Notes: generated by a model from the sequence alone, not told the origin. Counted from the stretch's first letter, positions 1-9,089 are shown. The stretch: 64,000 nucleotides of DNA from Myxococcota bacterium (GCA_028285625.1 JANQOX010000005.1:62001-126000), one strand, 5' to 3'. Program-made: numbers and translations.

Positions 1-397
1 CGCAGGCCAGCACGTAGGGGCCGCGCAGGTTCGTGTCGATGACCGCGTCGATCAGCTCGAGCGACATCTTGTGCGCGCGCTGCGCATCGGGGATGCCCGC
101 GTTGTTCACGAGGATCGAGACGGGCGCGCCGAGGCCCTCTTCGGCGGCGGCGGGCGCGGCCTGCACGGCTTCGGCGTCGGTCATGTCGAGGGGGATGGGC
201 AGGGCCTGGCCGCCCGCCTCGCGGATCTCGGTGGCCACCTGATCGAGCCGCTCGACCCGTCGCCCGGCGAGGGCCACCTGCGCGCCGCACTGTGCGAGCA
301 CGTTCGCAAAGCGGCGGCCGAGGCCGGACGTGGCGCCGGTCACGAGCGCCACCTGGCCCGAGAGGTCGGTCGAGAGGGGAGGGGAGGAGGCGGCCAT
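1..397 (-). CDS. SDR family oxidoreductase, C-terminal part outside window
   Basis: Reading leftward from ATG at 395-397, preceded by GGAG, the product begins MAASSPPLSTDLSGQVALVT and shows the Rossmann nucleotide motif TGATSGLG near residue 20 and the NNAG motif near the window edge. These mark a classical short-chain dehydrogenase using NAD(P)H. The catalytic Ser-Tyr-Lys part lies beyond base 1, so substrate and cofactor cannot be judged. It follows the TetR gene on the same strand after 41 bp, so the two are probably co-transcribed and the regulator may control it. Confidence 0.88.
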   Translation of the reverse strand, partial: MAASSPPLSTDLSGQVALVTGATSGLGRRFANVLAQCGAQVALAGRRVERLDQVATEIREAGGQALPIPLDMTDAEAVQAAPAAAEEGLGAPVSILVNNAGIPDAQRAHKMSLELIDAVIDTNLRGPYVLAC

Positions 398-438
398 CGG
401 GGGGCTCCTTCGGTTGGGGTCTCGGTGGGCGGGTGGGA

Positions 439-1122
439 TCAGGCTGCGGGCGGCTGGCTGGGTAGCACCTCGCCGCGGCGGCGCGCGACGCCGGCCAGCG
501 TGAACCAGACCAGCTCGTCGAACGCCGTGTTCAGGCTGGGAAGCCCGCCGCGCTCGAGCCCGCCGAGCACCGGCAGCTCGCCCGGGTGGTTGGCCAGGGC
601 GTCGCGAAACAGCCCCCACTCGTCGAGGCCGGCCTGCGCCTGTTCCATGCGCGTCGCCTCGATCTGCGCGCCCACGCCCAGGATCAGCAGCGCGATCTGG
701 AGGAACGCGTAGAGCGACTCGCTGCTGCCCATGCCGAGTGCCCCGAGTTGTTCGAGGACGCGCTCGATGTAGCGCAGGGGCCCCCCGGCCAGGGGGCGCA
801 CGACGCGGACGGCGGGGTAGCGCTCGATCATGCGGCGGGCGTCGCGGGCGAAGTCGAGCAGCCAGTGCGACCAGTGGATGCCGGGCGGCGCCGCCGGCAG
901 CTCCCAGGCGTCGAAGATCACGTCCGCCGCCAGGCGCCGCAGCGCATCCTGACCGCGGACGTGGCTGTAGAGCGTGGCCTGACTCACGCCGAGCTGTCGG
1001 GCGAGGCTCGCCATGGTCGGCACCTCGCCCTCGATCTCCAGGATCGATTGCCGCAGCCGCTCCTCCGTTACCCGCGGGGGGCGTCCGCGGCCGACCGACC
1101 GCTGGCTCGACGACTCGACCAT
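439..1122 (-). CDS. TetR family transcriptional regulator
   Basis: A 227-residue protein with an N-terminal helix-turn-helix at about residues 35-65 (TMASLARQLGVSQATLYSHV), the typical TetR arrangement, followed by a helical ligand-binding and dimerisation domain. It diverges from a P450 gene across 109 bp and precedes an SDR gene, so local control of both is likely. Its recognition helix (VSQATLYSHV) differs clearly from that of the two TetR proteins at 47171 and 53348, so it should read a different operator. The effector is unknown. ATG at 1120-1122 is the natural start because the DNA-binding domain begins about 20 residues later. Confidence 0.9.
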   Translation of the reverse strand: MVESSSQRSVGRGRPPRVTEERLRQSILEIEGEVPTMASLARQLGVSQATLYSHVRGQDALRRLAADVIFDAWELPAAPPGIHWSHWLLDFARDARRMIERYPAVRVVRPLAGGPLRYIERVLEQLGALGMGSSESLYAFLQIALLILGVGAQIEATRMEQAQAGLDEWGLFRDALANHPGELPVLGGLERGGLPSLNTAFDELVWFTLAGVARRRGEVLPSQPPAA

Positions 1123-1231
1123 GCCGCGAAGCTATCATATTTTCTTGAACCATTTTCCATAAAGTCGATTAGGATACCCGACGCGCCCGATCGCCCGGCC
1201 TCTGCGGCCGGCCCACCCAGGAGCCACTTTC
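1123..1231. promoter_or_regulatory. Divergent promoter region between TetR and P450
   Basis: This is the only AT-rich stretch nearby, at about 1130-1175, between back-to-back genes. It contains ATTTTC twice, at 1138-1143 and 1151-1156, a 13-bp period that could be half-sites for the adjacent TetR. No clear -35 box was seen. An AGGAG at 1219-1223 serves the P450. The operator assignment is inference. Confidence 0.4.
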
Positions 1232-2497
1232 TTGTCGATCACCGACGGCCTCGATCTCGTCAGCAACCAGGCCTACGCCGAGAAGGGCGTTCCGCACGAT
1301 CTCTGGACCCGCCTGCGCGCCGAGTCGCCCGTGCACTGGTGCACGCCCCCGAACTTCACGCCGTTCTGGGCGATCACCAAGCACGCCGACATCTGTGAGA
1401 TCTCGAAGCAGCCGGACGTGTTCTCGTCGGCGAGCGGCATCGCCATGATCCGCGAGGCCGAGGACGAGGCGATCCGTCAGCAGAACCAGGGGTTCGGCGC
1501 CATGCGGGTCATCATCGAGATGGATCCGCCCGAGCACCGCAGCGTGCGCAACGTGGCGAGCCCGGTCTTCACGCCGCGGGCGGTCAAGGCGATGGACGCG
1601 ACCATCCGGACGAGCGCGCGCGAGATCGTCGACCGGCTGGCCGGTCCCACCGGAGCAGGCGAGGGCGAGTGCGACTTCGCCAACGACGTGGCCGCGGCCC
1701 ATCCGTTGCGCATCCTCTCGACCATGCTGGGCGTGCCGCGTGAGGCCGAGCCCGACATCCTGCGCCTCACCAACCAGCTGTTCGCCAGCGAAGACCCCGA
1801 CCTGCAGCGTGAGGGCGAGGATCGCCGGCAGTCGATCGCCGAACTCGGTCTCGAGCTCTACCAGCTCTTCGACAAGATCATCCAGGACCGCCGCGCGAAC
1901 CCGCGCGACGACCTCGCGAGCCTGCTGGCCAACGCCGAGACCGACGGCGAGCCGATGGGCATGATGGAGACCCTCGGCTACTTCCTGATCACCTTCACCG
2001 CCGGGCACGACACCACCAAGAACGCGCTGGTGGGCGGCATGCGCGCCTTCCTCGAGAACCCCGATCAGCTCGAGAAGATGAAGAGCGACCGCGGGCTGGT
2101 CGATTCCGCGGTGGAGGAGGTGGTGCGCTGGACCTCGCCGGTCAACCACATGAAGCGGATGGTGACCCGCGACTACGAACTGCGCGGGCAGAAGCTCAAG
2201 GCCGGCGACTGGCTGGTGATGTTCTACGCCTCGGCGAACCGCGACGAGGAGATCTTCGAGGCACCCTTCGAGTTCCGCATCGACCGCAACCCCAACCGCC
2301 ACCTGGGCTTCGGGATCGGCGAGCACTTCTGCCTCGGTGCCAACCTCGCGCGCCGCTCGCAGCGCGCGCTCTTCCATGAGCTCGCGCAGCGCATGGAGTG
2401 GGCCGAGCTCGCCGGCGACCCCGAGCAGATCCACTCGGCCTTCGTGGTCGGGCTGAAGAAGCTGCCGATGCGCTACCGCATCCGTGCTGCCGCATAG
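1232..2497 (+). CDS. Cytochrome P450
   Basis: A 421-residue soluble bacterial P450 monooxygenase. The I-helix oxygen-activation motif AGHDTT is at about residues 257-262, the ExxR motif EVVR at about 296-299, and the haem-ligand loop FGIGEHFCLG puts the thiolate at Cys367. The start is TTG at 1232, fixed by AGGAG 8 bp upstream and by the usual family length. The sequence has the look of P450s acting on steroid, terpenoid or fatty-acid-like substrates, but that is inference. An electron-transfer partner would be needed and none is encoded nearby. A metallo-hydrolase follows after 110 bp. Confidence 0.95.
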   Translation: MSITDGLDLVSNQAYAEKGVPHDLWTRLRAESPVHWCTPPNFTPFWAITKHADICEISKQPDVFSSASGIAMIREAEDEAIRQQNQGFGAMRVIIEMDPPEHRSVRNVASPVFTPRAVKAMDATIRTSAREIVDRLAGPTGAGEGECDFANDVAAAHPLRILSTMLGVPREAEPDILRLTNQLFASEDPDLQREGEDRRQSIAELGLELYQLFDKIIQDRRANPRDDLASLLANAETDGEPMGMMETLGYFLITFTAGHDTTKNALVGGMRAFLENPDQLEKMKSDRGLVDSAVEEVVRWTSPVNHMKRMVTRDYELRGQKLKAGDWLVMFYASANRDEEIFEAPFEFRIDRNPNRHLGFGIGEHFCLGANLARRSQRALFHELAQRMEWAELAGDPEQIHSAFVVGLKKLPMRYRIRAAA

Positions 2498-2607
2498 GGC
2501 CGGCCACGGCCGATCCGGGCTCTCTCTCGGGTTCTTTGCCGCTTTTTGATCACGTGAGCAAGCCAGGGTCCGTAGACTGACGCCGACCTTCGAATGGGAG
2601 CGTCTCC

Positions 2608-3933
2608 ATGGCCCTCGGATCGACCCTTCCCTCCAGACGCCGGCTGGCCCTCGTGCTGACCGGGCTCGCCGTCATCGGTGCGGCCTACGGTGTGGGCCTG
2701 CTGGACGGAGCCCGCGGCTCCCTGAGCCGCGCGGCGGAAGCGGCCGAGAGCCGACCGTCGCCCGCTGCTGCGAACTTCCCGCGGACGGGCGCCGTCCGGG
2801 ACAACGACCGCTTCTACTACCCGGGTACCGAGGCGCTCGCGCCCGACGAGATGCGCGTGACGGCCTGCGGAAGCGGAATGCCCCTTCCTCGCCTGAGCCA
2901 GGCCGCGCCCTGCTTTCTCGTCGAGCTCGGCAACGGCGAGAAGTTCGTGTTCGACATCGGCTCGGGATCGACCGAGCGCCTGATGTCGCTGCAGATCCCG
3001 CTCGACTACATCAACAAGGTCTTCGTCGGCCACCTCCACATGGACCACATGGGAGACCTGCCGGCCTTCCACCTGTACGGGCCGCAGAACGGCCGGTCCG
3101 AGCCTCTTCACGTCTGGGGGCCCGGTGGCGGCGGCAGCCCGCCCGAGTGGGGCATGAAGGCCTCCATGGACCACATGGACAAGATGTGGGCATGGATGCA
3201 GGGCACGCTGGTCGGCACGATCGACACGCGGTCATTCGAGCTGCACGTGACGGAGTTCGACTGGACGAAGGTCAACAACGTGATCTACGAGGAGAACGGG
3301 GTGGTGATCCGAACGATCCCGGCCATCCACTTCGAGCAATCCGTGAGCTTCATCCTCGAGTGGAAGGGCCTGAAGTTCGCGTACTCGAGCGACACCGTTC
3401 CCAACAAGTGGTGGACCGAGCATACGCAGGGCGCAGACCTGTCGATCCACGAGTGCTTCTTCACGGCACCGATGTTCATCGACTGGTACCGGTTCACCCC
3501 CCAGGAAGCGCTGAACGCCAGCACCCTCATCCATACGTCGGCCCAGATGTTCGGCAAGATCATGTCCCTCACCCAACCGAAGCACGCGGTGGCCTTCCAC
3601 TTCAGCAACGATCCCGACACGCTTCCCCTGATCGTCGACGCCGTCCGCGAGACCTACTCCGGCCCCGTGGACTTTGCGAAGGACTTCATGGTCTGGAACG
3701 TCACCAAGAAGGGGACGCGCACGCGGCTGGGCGTCGCCAACCCCAACCGGTATCCCTTGCCGCCGCTGCACGAGAAGCAGATGGCCGACGAAGCAGAGCG
3801 GTATCAGACGCCTACGTGGGTCATGGAAGGCCTGGAGCCGCGCATGCTTCCGGTCATCCAGGGGATCTACGACGGCTTCAACGAGCAGTTCGGCACGAGC
3901 ATTCCGAATCCGCTCCAGCAGCCCTCCGAGTAG
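2608..3933 (+). CDS. Exported MBL-fold metallo-hydrolase
   Basis: A 441-residue metallo-beta-lactamase-fold hydrolase. The dinuclear-metal motif HLHMDH is at about residues 142-147, with further likely metal ligands in IPAIHFEQ and AVAFHFSND. Residues 1-35 form a basic-then-hydrophobic export signal with an SRRR stretch that could be a Tat signal. A disordered linker follows before the catalytic domain, so the enzyme is probably periplasmic or membrane-anchored. From memory it resembles the group that databases name after GntH of guanitoxin biosynthesis, but no other genes of that pathway are here and the name should not be taken as function. It lies downstream of the P450. Confidence 0.88.
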   Translation: MALGSTLPSRRRLALVLTGLAVIGAAYGVGLLDGARGSLSRAAEAAESRPSPAAANFPRTGAVRDNDRFYYPGTEALAPDEMRVTACGSGMPLPRLSQAAPCFLVELGNGEKFVFDIGSGSTERLMSLQIPLDYINKVFVGHLHMDHMGDLPAFHLYGPQNGRSEPLHVWGPGGGGSPPEWGMKASMDHMDKMWAWMQGTLVGTIDTRSFELHVTEFDWTKVNNVIYEENGVVIRTIPAIHFEQSVSFILEWKGLKFAYSSDTVPNKWWTEHTQGADLSIHECFFTAPMFIDWYRFTPQEALNASTLIHTSAQMFGKIMSLTQPKHAVAFHFSNDPDTLPLIVDAVRETYSGPVDFAKDFMVWNVTKKGTRTRLGVANPNRYPLPPLHEKQMADEAERYQTPTWVMEGLEPRMLPVIQGIYDGFNEQFGTSIPNPLQQPSE

Positions 3934-3944
3934 CGGCAGCCCGC

Positions 3945-4937
3945 CTAGGAGATCAGTGCTTCGAGCTGCTTCGCCACGCCCGCGACGTCGCCGCGCGGCA
4001 TGTAGAGCAGCTGCAGGTCCGCGCCCAGGGCGGCGCGCTCGCGCAGCTGCTCGCGCACCTCTTCGATCGGACCGATGCATTGCAGGTCGCGGATCATGCG
4101 TTCGGAGATCGCGGCGAACGCGCCCTTCGTGTCGCGGTCGGCGAAGGCCTTGCGCGAGGCCGCCACCTCGGCCTCGTAGCCGTTGCGCTCTAGCATCTGC
4201 CAGTAGAACACGCCCATCCGGTTGATGTAGAACCAGAGGATCTGCCGGGCGTCGCGCCACTTCGCCTCGTCGTCCTGGCCGTCGAGCACGTTCACGGTGG
4301 TGAAGGGCGCGATCGTGAAGGCGGGGTCGGCTCGCCCCGCGGCTTCGGCCGCGCTCACCAGGTCGGCGCGAAGCGACGCGAACTTCTGCTTCGGCCAGTG
4401 GATGGGGATCACCCCGTCCGCGATCTCGCCGGTCTGCTGGATCGACTTCGGCGAAATCGCCGCGATCCAGACCGGGATCTTCGTGCGCGGTCGTGCGTAC
4501 TCCAGCTGGAACCCGCGATGGAGCTGAAAGAGCTCGCCCTCGTAGTCGAGCTTCTCGCCGGAGATCAACTGGTCGAAGATCTCTACGCTCTCGCGGATGC
4601 GACGCAACGGCTTCTCGAAGGGCACGCCGTGGAAGTGCTCCACCACGTTCGCGCCCGACGAGCCCAGGCCGAACACGGCCCGCCCGCCCGAGATCTGGTC
4701 GAGCATCGCGAACTCCTGCGCGAAGACGGCGGGCGATCGCGAGAAGCAGTTCAGGATCGAGGTGCCGAACGTGATGCGGCTGGTGTTCGCCGCGATCAGC
4801 GTGAGCAGGGGCAGGGCGGACGGACCCCAGGCCTCGCCGGTCGAGACGTGGTCGTAGCCCAGGTCTTCGGCGATCCGGACCCGTTCGAGCGACCCCTTCC
4901 AGTCCTTTCCCAGCGCCGCGAGCAGGCCGAGCCGCAT
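3945..4937 (-). CDS. LLM class (luciferase-like) flavin/F420-dependent oxidoreductase
   Basis: A 330-residue TIM-barrel protein of the bacterial luciferase-like monooxygenase family. It shows the N-terminal pattern MRLGLLAALG, the segment EFAMLDQISGGRAVFGLGSS, and PVWIAAISPKS in the second half. Members use FMNH2 or F420 to oxidise or reduce small organic substrates; which cofactor is used here cannot be told. Last gene of the five-gene leftward operon starting with the GntR gene at 8953. It begins one base after the amidohydrolase stop codon, so translation is probably coupled. It is convergent with the metallo-hydrolase, with 11 bp between stop codons. Confidence 0.92.
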   Translation of the reverse strand: MRLGLLAALGKDWKGSLERVRIAEDLGYDHVSTGEAWGPSALPLLTLIAANTSRITFGTSILNCFSRSPAVFAQEFAMLDQISGGRAVFGLGSSGANVVEHFHGVPFEKPLRRIRESVEIFDQLISGEKLDYEGELFQLHRGFQLEYARPRTKIPVWIAAISPKSIQQTGEIADGVIPIHWPKQKFASLRADLVSAAEAAGRADPAFTIAPFTTVNVLDGQDDEAKWRDARQILWFYINRMGVFYWQMLERNGYEAEVAASRKAFADRDTKGAFAAISERMIRDLQCIGPIEEVREQLRERAALGADLQLLYMPRGDVAGVAKQLEALIS

Positions 4938-4938
4938 G

Positions 4939-6132
4939 CTAGGCCGGCCGCCGTTCGTTGAGCGCCGCCGTGTTGCCGTAGAGGATCTTCTCCTGGTCCA
5001 CGAGCGAGATGCCGTCGAGCTCGGACTCCGCGAGGATGTCGCGCGGGTGTTCGAGTCCCTCCATGTGAGGCCAGTCGGAGCCGTAGATCACCCGGTCGGG
5101 GCCCATGTGCTCGACGACGTCCGTGATCTTGTCCTCCCAGAAGGGGTTGATCCAGACGTGGTTGCGGAAGAGCGCGGCGGGATCTTCGCCGTAGTACCAG
5201 GGCATCCGCTGTTTGGAGTGCTCGAGCTTCACGAACAGGTCGGCGAGGAAGCCCGAGCCGTTCTCCACCGAGCAGATGCGCAGGTTGGGGAAGCGCTCGA
5301 ACATCTTGTCGAAGGCAAAGGTCAGCAGGAAGTCGTAGATGGCGCGCTCGGGGATCAGCCCCGCCACGCTCGGCTTGCGCCCGCCGCCTAGCGAGTCGAG
5401 GGCCGAGTTGCCGCCGTAGCCGTTCGACGTGTACCCGGTGCTGCCGACGTGGGCGACCACGGTGATGCCCGCCTCGTTGACGCGCGACCAGAACGGGTCG
5501 AAGTGCTCGTGGGTGTGCGGAAGCCAACCGTCGCGGGTGTTCACGGGCGACGGCCGCATCACGACGATGCGCGCGTCACGCTCGAGCGCCCACTCGAGTT
5601 CGCCGCAGGCCCAGTCGACGTCGGCCAGCGTGATGTAGGGCGCGCTGAAGAGCTTGCCCTTGTAGTTGATGCCCCAGTCGTCTTCGAGCCAGCGATTGAA
5701 ACCCTGGGTCATCGTGCACAGGGCCTCGATGTCGTTGCACATGGGCTGCTCGTAGAGGACGCCCGCCGTCGGGAAGAGCCAGGCGCCCGCGAGGCCCTGC
5801 TGCTCCACGCGCGAAACCCGCGCGTCGCGGTCCATGTACTCGGGCGGCATCGGCTCGAGCCCCGAGCGGATCAGTTGGACGAAGGTCTTGCCCTCGGGGT
5901 TTCCCTTGTAGTACTCGCGAAGCACGCCGGGTTTCGAGATGGGATTGAAGGTCGGGTTGCCGACCGAGTGGTTGAGCTTGCCGGCGACCAGGTGCCGCCG
6001 CTTGCCGTCCATCTCGACCCACTGCACGCAGCGCTTGTGCATCTTGCGCGGGACGTGACGCATGAACGCGTCTTCGGCCTCGTAGTAGTGGTTGTCGCAG
6101 TCGAAGATGGGGCCGTCGTATCGATCGTTCAT
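4939..6132 (-). CDS. Amidohydrolase family protein (amidohydrolase 2 type)
   Basis: A 397-residue metal-dependent TIM-barrel hydrolase or decarboxylase of the amidohydrolase-2 group, to which ACMSD and resorcylate decarboxylases belong. The N-terminal metal-binding stretch appears as FDCDNHYYE, a variant of the usual DxDxHxxE. A histidine lies in the middle region (VVAHVG), and the C-terminal GSDWPHMEG carries the conserved Asp. Such enzymes commonly decarboxylate or hydrolyse intermediates of ring breakdown, which would fit a pathway with the P450, SDR and LLM enzyme of the same operon. The substrate is unknown. It overlaps nothing and abuts the LLM gene by one base. Confidence 0.92.
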   Translation of the reverse strand: MNDRYDGPIFDCDNHYYEAEDAFMRHVPRKMHKRCVQWVEMDGKRRHLVAGKLNHSVGNPTFNPISKPGVLREYYKGNPEGKTFVQLIRSGLEPMPPEYMDRDARVSRVEQQGLAGAWLFPTAGVLYEQPMCNDIEALCTMTQGFNRWLEDDWGINYKGKLFSAPYITLADVDWACGELEWALERDARIVVMRPSPVNTRDGWLPHTHEHFDPFWSRVNEAGITVVAHVGSTGYTSNGYGGNSALDSLGGGRKPSVAGLIPERAIYDFLLTFAFDKMFERFPNLRICSVENGSGFLADLFVKLEHSKQRMPWYYGEDPAALFRNHVWINPFWEDKITDVVEHMGPDRVIYGSDWPHMEGLEHPRDILAESELDGISLVDQEKILYGNTAALNERRPA

Positions 6133-6175
6133 GGGACTCTCCTGGATGGGGGTCGCGTTCGGGGCGGGTCGCGCG

Positions 6176-6940
6176 TCAGCGGCCCTCGACCCGATGCACC
6201 ATGGACCAGACCAGCCCGGGCACCATGCGTCGCATGACCTGGGCGAGCTTCGTCTGGGCCGTCGGGAAGCAGAAGGGTTTGCCCTTCGCGAGGTCTCGCT
6301 CGATGGCGTCGAGCACCTGGCCGGGCGGGATCGGCTTGCCCATCTCGAGCACCTTGGGCTTCGAGGTCGCCTGCTCGAGGAGCGGCGTGGCCACCGGCGG
6401 CGGGCAGACCGCGATGATGCGGACGCCGCGCCCGAGGTTCTCGTGGTAGAGGACCTCGCTGAACGCCACCACCGCGAACTTGGCGGCGTTGTACGCGCCG
6501 AAGTGCAGCGTCGGACCCCAGCCCGCGATCGAGGCGAAGTTGATCAGATCGCCCCGCCCGCGTTCGAGCATCCCCGGCAGGATCGCCTTGGCCACGTGGA
6601 CCAGGCCGTCATAGTCGACGCGCATGATGCGGGTGATCGTCTCGGTGTCCTGCTCCATCAGGAGTCCGGTGGGCATGATGGCGGCCGCGTTGTAGACGCG
6701 GTCGATCGGGCCGAGGCGGTCCTCGACCGCCTTCACCGTGTCGAGCACGGCCTGGTTGTCGGTGACGTCGAGGTGGAAGGTATGGATGCCCTCGCGCCCC
6801 TGGGCGGTCTCGGCGAGCCCGGCCTCGTTGACGTCGGCGGCGGCGACCTTGGCGCCGGCTTCGGCCATGCGCTGGGCAGCGAGCCGCCCCATGCCGCTGC
6901 CGCCTCCCGTGACGAACACCACCTGGTCTGCAAACGACAT
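6176..6940 (-). CDS. SDR family NAD(P)-dependent oxidoreductase
   Basis: A 254-residue classical SDR. The cofactor motif TGGGSGMG is near residue 11, the NNAG position is modified to YNAA, the active-site Ser lies in NFASIAG, and the catalytic pair is in YNAAK. The C-terminal region (about residues 190-254) contains FPTAQTKLAQVMRRMVPGLV and resembles SDRs that act on lipophilic ketones or alcohols. Third gene of the GntR-P450-SDR-amidohydrolase-LLM operon, with 31 bp to the P450 and 43 bp to the amidohydrolase. It probably oxidises the alcohol made by the P450; that is inference. Confidence 0.93.
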   Translation of the reverse strand: MSFADQVVFVTGGGSGMGRLAAQRMAEAGAKVAAADVNEAGLAETAQGREGIHTFHLDVTDNQAVLDTVKAVEDRLGPIDRVYNAAAIMPTGLLMEQDTETITRIMRVDYDGLVHVAKAILPGMLERGRGDLINFASIAGWGPTLHFGAYNAAKFAVVAFSEVLYHENLGRGVRIIAVCPPPVATPLLEQATSKPKVLEMGKPIPPGQVLDAIERDLAKGKPFCFPTAQTKLAQVMRRMVPGLVWSMVHRVEGR

Positions 6941-6971
6941 CGTGTCTCCTTGGGTCGAGCCCGCCCGGGTC

Positions 6972-8225
6972 TCAGGCGAGGTGAAGCGGCAGCCGTGTGA
7001 TGCCGCTGATGAAATTGGATTCCAACCGCTCGGGCGGGCCCGAAAGGCGGAAGTCGGGGAAACGCCGAAGGAACTCTTCGAGCGTGACCTGCATCTCGAG
7101 CCGAGCGATGTGGCTTCCCATGCAGAAGTGATTGCCGAGCCCGAAGGCGAGATGCGGGTTCGGCTTGCGGGTGATGTCGAAGACCTCGGGGTCGTCGAAG
7201 ACTTCGGGGTCGCGGTTGGCGGCGCCGTAGTACATCACGACCTTGTCCCCCTCGCGGATCTCGCGCTCGCCGATCGTGGTGTCGCGGGTGGCGGTCCTGC
7301 GGAACTGCATCACCGGGGTGACCCAGCGCAGCATCTCCTCGATGGCCTGGGGCAGCAGTGAGGGGTCGCGCCGCAGGCGCTCGAGTTGCTCGGGGTGCTC
7401 GCAGAGCGCCTGGATGCCCCCGGAGAGCGCGTTCCGCGTGGTCTCGTTGCCCGCGACGATCAGCAGGAAGAAGTTCACCTGGATCATCCGGCGCGAGAGC
7501 GGCGCACCCTGGAACACGCCCTGGACGAGTTGGGAGAAGGGATCATCGAGGGGCCGCTTGCGGCGCTCGCGTTCGAGCAACGTCGACTGCAGAAAGATCT
7601 GGGCCAGCGCGAAGCGGACGCGAAGCCGGTTCACCAGGCCCGGTTCGCCGAAGCGCATGGTCTGGTTGGTCCAGCGGTAGAAGCGGGCCGTGTACTCGTC
7701 GGGCACACCCAGGAAGTTCGTGAGGATCCGCAGCGAGATCGGGGCCGAGACGGCATCCACGAAGTCGAACCCCGACTTGCCCTCGAGACGATCGAGGGTC
7801 TCGCAGACGACCCTGCGCATGTGCGCCTCGGTCTCGCGCACGGCGGAGGGTTTGAACTGCACGTTCATCAGGTTGCGCAGCTCGGTGTGGCGAGGCGCAT
7901 CCATCTGGATGAGCTGATCGTGGGCCAGCCGCCGAAGCTTCGGCGGCAGGTCGTTGAGCGCCGAGGTGCCGCGCTCGGTCGAGAACAGGTCGGCGCGCTT
8001 GGAGACGAAGGCCACGTCCTCGTAGCGCGTGAGCGCCCAGTAGCCGGGCCAGGGCAGGAAGCCGAGGAGCTCACGCTCCTTCTGCCAGTGGACCGGGTCC
8101 TGCTCGCGCAGCACCCGGAAGTAGTCGTGAGGAACGCCCTCGAGAAACGTCCTGGGGTCGGAGAGGTCGACGTCTCCCGGGCGCAGGTCCGCGGCGGGCC
8201 GGCTCTCGAGGGCGGCGGCGTTCAT
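6972..8225 (-). CDS. Cytochrome P450
   Basis: A 417-residue P450. The I-helix motif AGNETT, ExxR as EMLR in IEEMLRWVTPV, and the haem loop FGLGNHFCMG with the Cys thiolate are all present. The start ATG at 8223-8225 overlaps the GntR stop codon (ATGA), so the regulator and P450 are translationally coupled. A longer reading up to 8411 would run through the GntR gene and has no P450-like residues, so it is rejected. The operon context (SDR, amidohydrolase, LLM) suggests it starts a catabolic route by hydroxylation. No redox partner is encoded nearby. Confidence 0.95.
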   Translation of the reverse strand: MNAAALESRPAADLRPGDVDLSDPRTFLEGVPHDYFRVLREQDPVHWQKERELLGFLPWPGYWALTRYEDVAFVSKRADLFSTERGTSALNDLPPKLRRLAHDQLIQMDAPRHTELRNLMNVQFKPSAVRETEAHMRRVVCETLDRLEGKSGFDFVDAVSAPISLRILTNFLGVPDEYTARFYRWTNQTMRFGEPGLVNRLRVRFALAQIFLQSTLLERERRKRPLDDPFSQLVQGVFQGAPLSRRMIQVNFFLLIVAGNETTRNALSGGIQALCEHPEQLERLRRDPSLLPQAIEEMLRWVTPVMQFRRTATRDTTIGEREIREGDKVVMYYGAANRDPEVFDDPEVFDITRKPNPHLAFGLGNHFCMGSHIARLEMQVTLEEFLRRFPDFRLSGPPERLESNFISGITRLPLHLA

Positions 8226-8953
8226 CGGTCCGAGTCGATCCAGGCGACGGGCCGCTTCGCCTCTTCGGGCGACGTGCGCTCGCGGTAGCGCGCCGCCGCG
8301 GCCAGCGACTTCTCGAGGATTTCGTGAGCCTCCTGCGCCTGCCCACGTTCGATCGCGCCCACGGCCTTTGCGTAGCTTCGAAGCGCCTTTCGGCGCTCCG
8401 GTTCGCCCCACTCGCCCCGGCCCTCGCTCATCCGGTGCAGCGCGTCGACCAGCAGGCCGAGCACGCGGTTGCCGGAGGCCGTTCCCAGCAGGCTCATGAA
8501 GCGCCGCGCCTCCTCGATGAAGAAGTCGGCGTCGGCTGCGCCATCACGCATGCGTGCGACGCTCTCCTTCAGTGCCTCGACGTCGTCTGCGCTGGCCCGG
8601 GCCGCGGCCTCGGCCGCCAACACCGGGTAGATGGAGCGGCGCGCCGCAACGACCGACTCGTAGGATGCGCCCGCGAACTGCAGGTGGAGCGAGAGCGCGC
8701 TCGCGAGGTGGTCGGCACCTGGCACGCTCACCACGGGGCCGCCGCCCGGGCCCGCCTTGATGCGGAGTGCGCCCTGCAGCTCGAGAAAGCGCAGCGCCTC
8801 TCGCACCGTGCCCCGCGCCACCCCGAACTCTTCCACCATCTGGTGCTCGGCCACCAGCTTGTCCCCGGGACGCAAGCCCCGGCGGCGGATCTCGCTGACG
8901 AGCTTTCGGGCCACGCGAATGGCTGCACGCTGCGGGGTCGCCTTCGAACGCAT
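8222..8953 (-). CDS. GntR family regulator, FadR/FCD subfamily
   Basis: A 243-residue regulator. It has an N-terminal winged helix at about residues 8-75 (VEEFGVARGTVREALRFLEL is the recognition region) and a helical FCD effector domain after about residue 95. FCD regulators typically sense acyl-CoAs, carboxylates or sugars acids and repress nearby genes. It heads the leftward operon and faces the acyl-CoA dehydrogenase gene across 136 bp, so it probably controls both directions. ATG at 8951-8953 is preferred to upstream in-frame starts because the winged helix begins directly after it and the upstream residues look non-coding. Confidence 0.92.
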   Translation of the reverse strand: MRSKATPQRAAIRVARKLVSEIRRRGLRPGDKLVAEHQMVEEFGVARGTVREALRFLELQGALRIKAGPGGGPVVSVPGADHLASALSLHLQFAGASYESVVAARRSIYPVLAAEAAARASADDVEALKESVARMRDGAADADFFIEEARRFMSLLGTASGNRVLGLLVDALHRMSEGRGEWGEPERRKALRSYAKAVGAIERGQAQEAHEILEKSLAAAARYRERTSPEEAKRPVAWIDSDR

Positions 8954-9021
8954 GCGATCGACGCCTCCGATTGGGTCCGTGGACCGTCGAGGTCGGCCGG
9001 TCACCCTTCGGGCAGGGTCGG

Positions 9022-9054
9022 TTGACCGTGGGATAACTAGTATCATAGTATCGC
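9022..9054. promoter_or_regulatory. Candidate GntR operator and promoter, divergent region
   Basis: In the 136-bp gap between the GntR gene and the acyl-CoA dehydrogenase gene lies an AT-rich island. It has a direct repeat TAGTATCA/TAGTATCG at 9039-9046 and 9047-9054 and a TTGACC at 9022-9027 that could be a -35 box for the rightward gene. The arms ACTA and TAGT around GTATCA form a short dyad. Binding by the adjacent GntR is inference. Confidence 0.4.
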
Positions 9055-9089
9055 AGCGCCAGGAACCCCCTCTCGCGCCCGAGGAACCC

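Noticed and set aside
1169-2434. 421-codon minus-strand frame opposite the first P450
   Set aside because: The plus-strand frame carries all P450 motifs; the antisense product is Arg/Gly/Leu-rich without domains.
2608-3933. Guanitoxin pathway gene
   Set aside because: Only a family resemblance to GntH was recalled. None of the other pathway enzymes is present, so the metallo-hydrolase is called by fold only.
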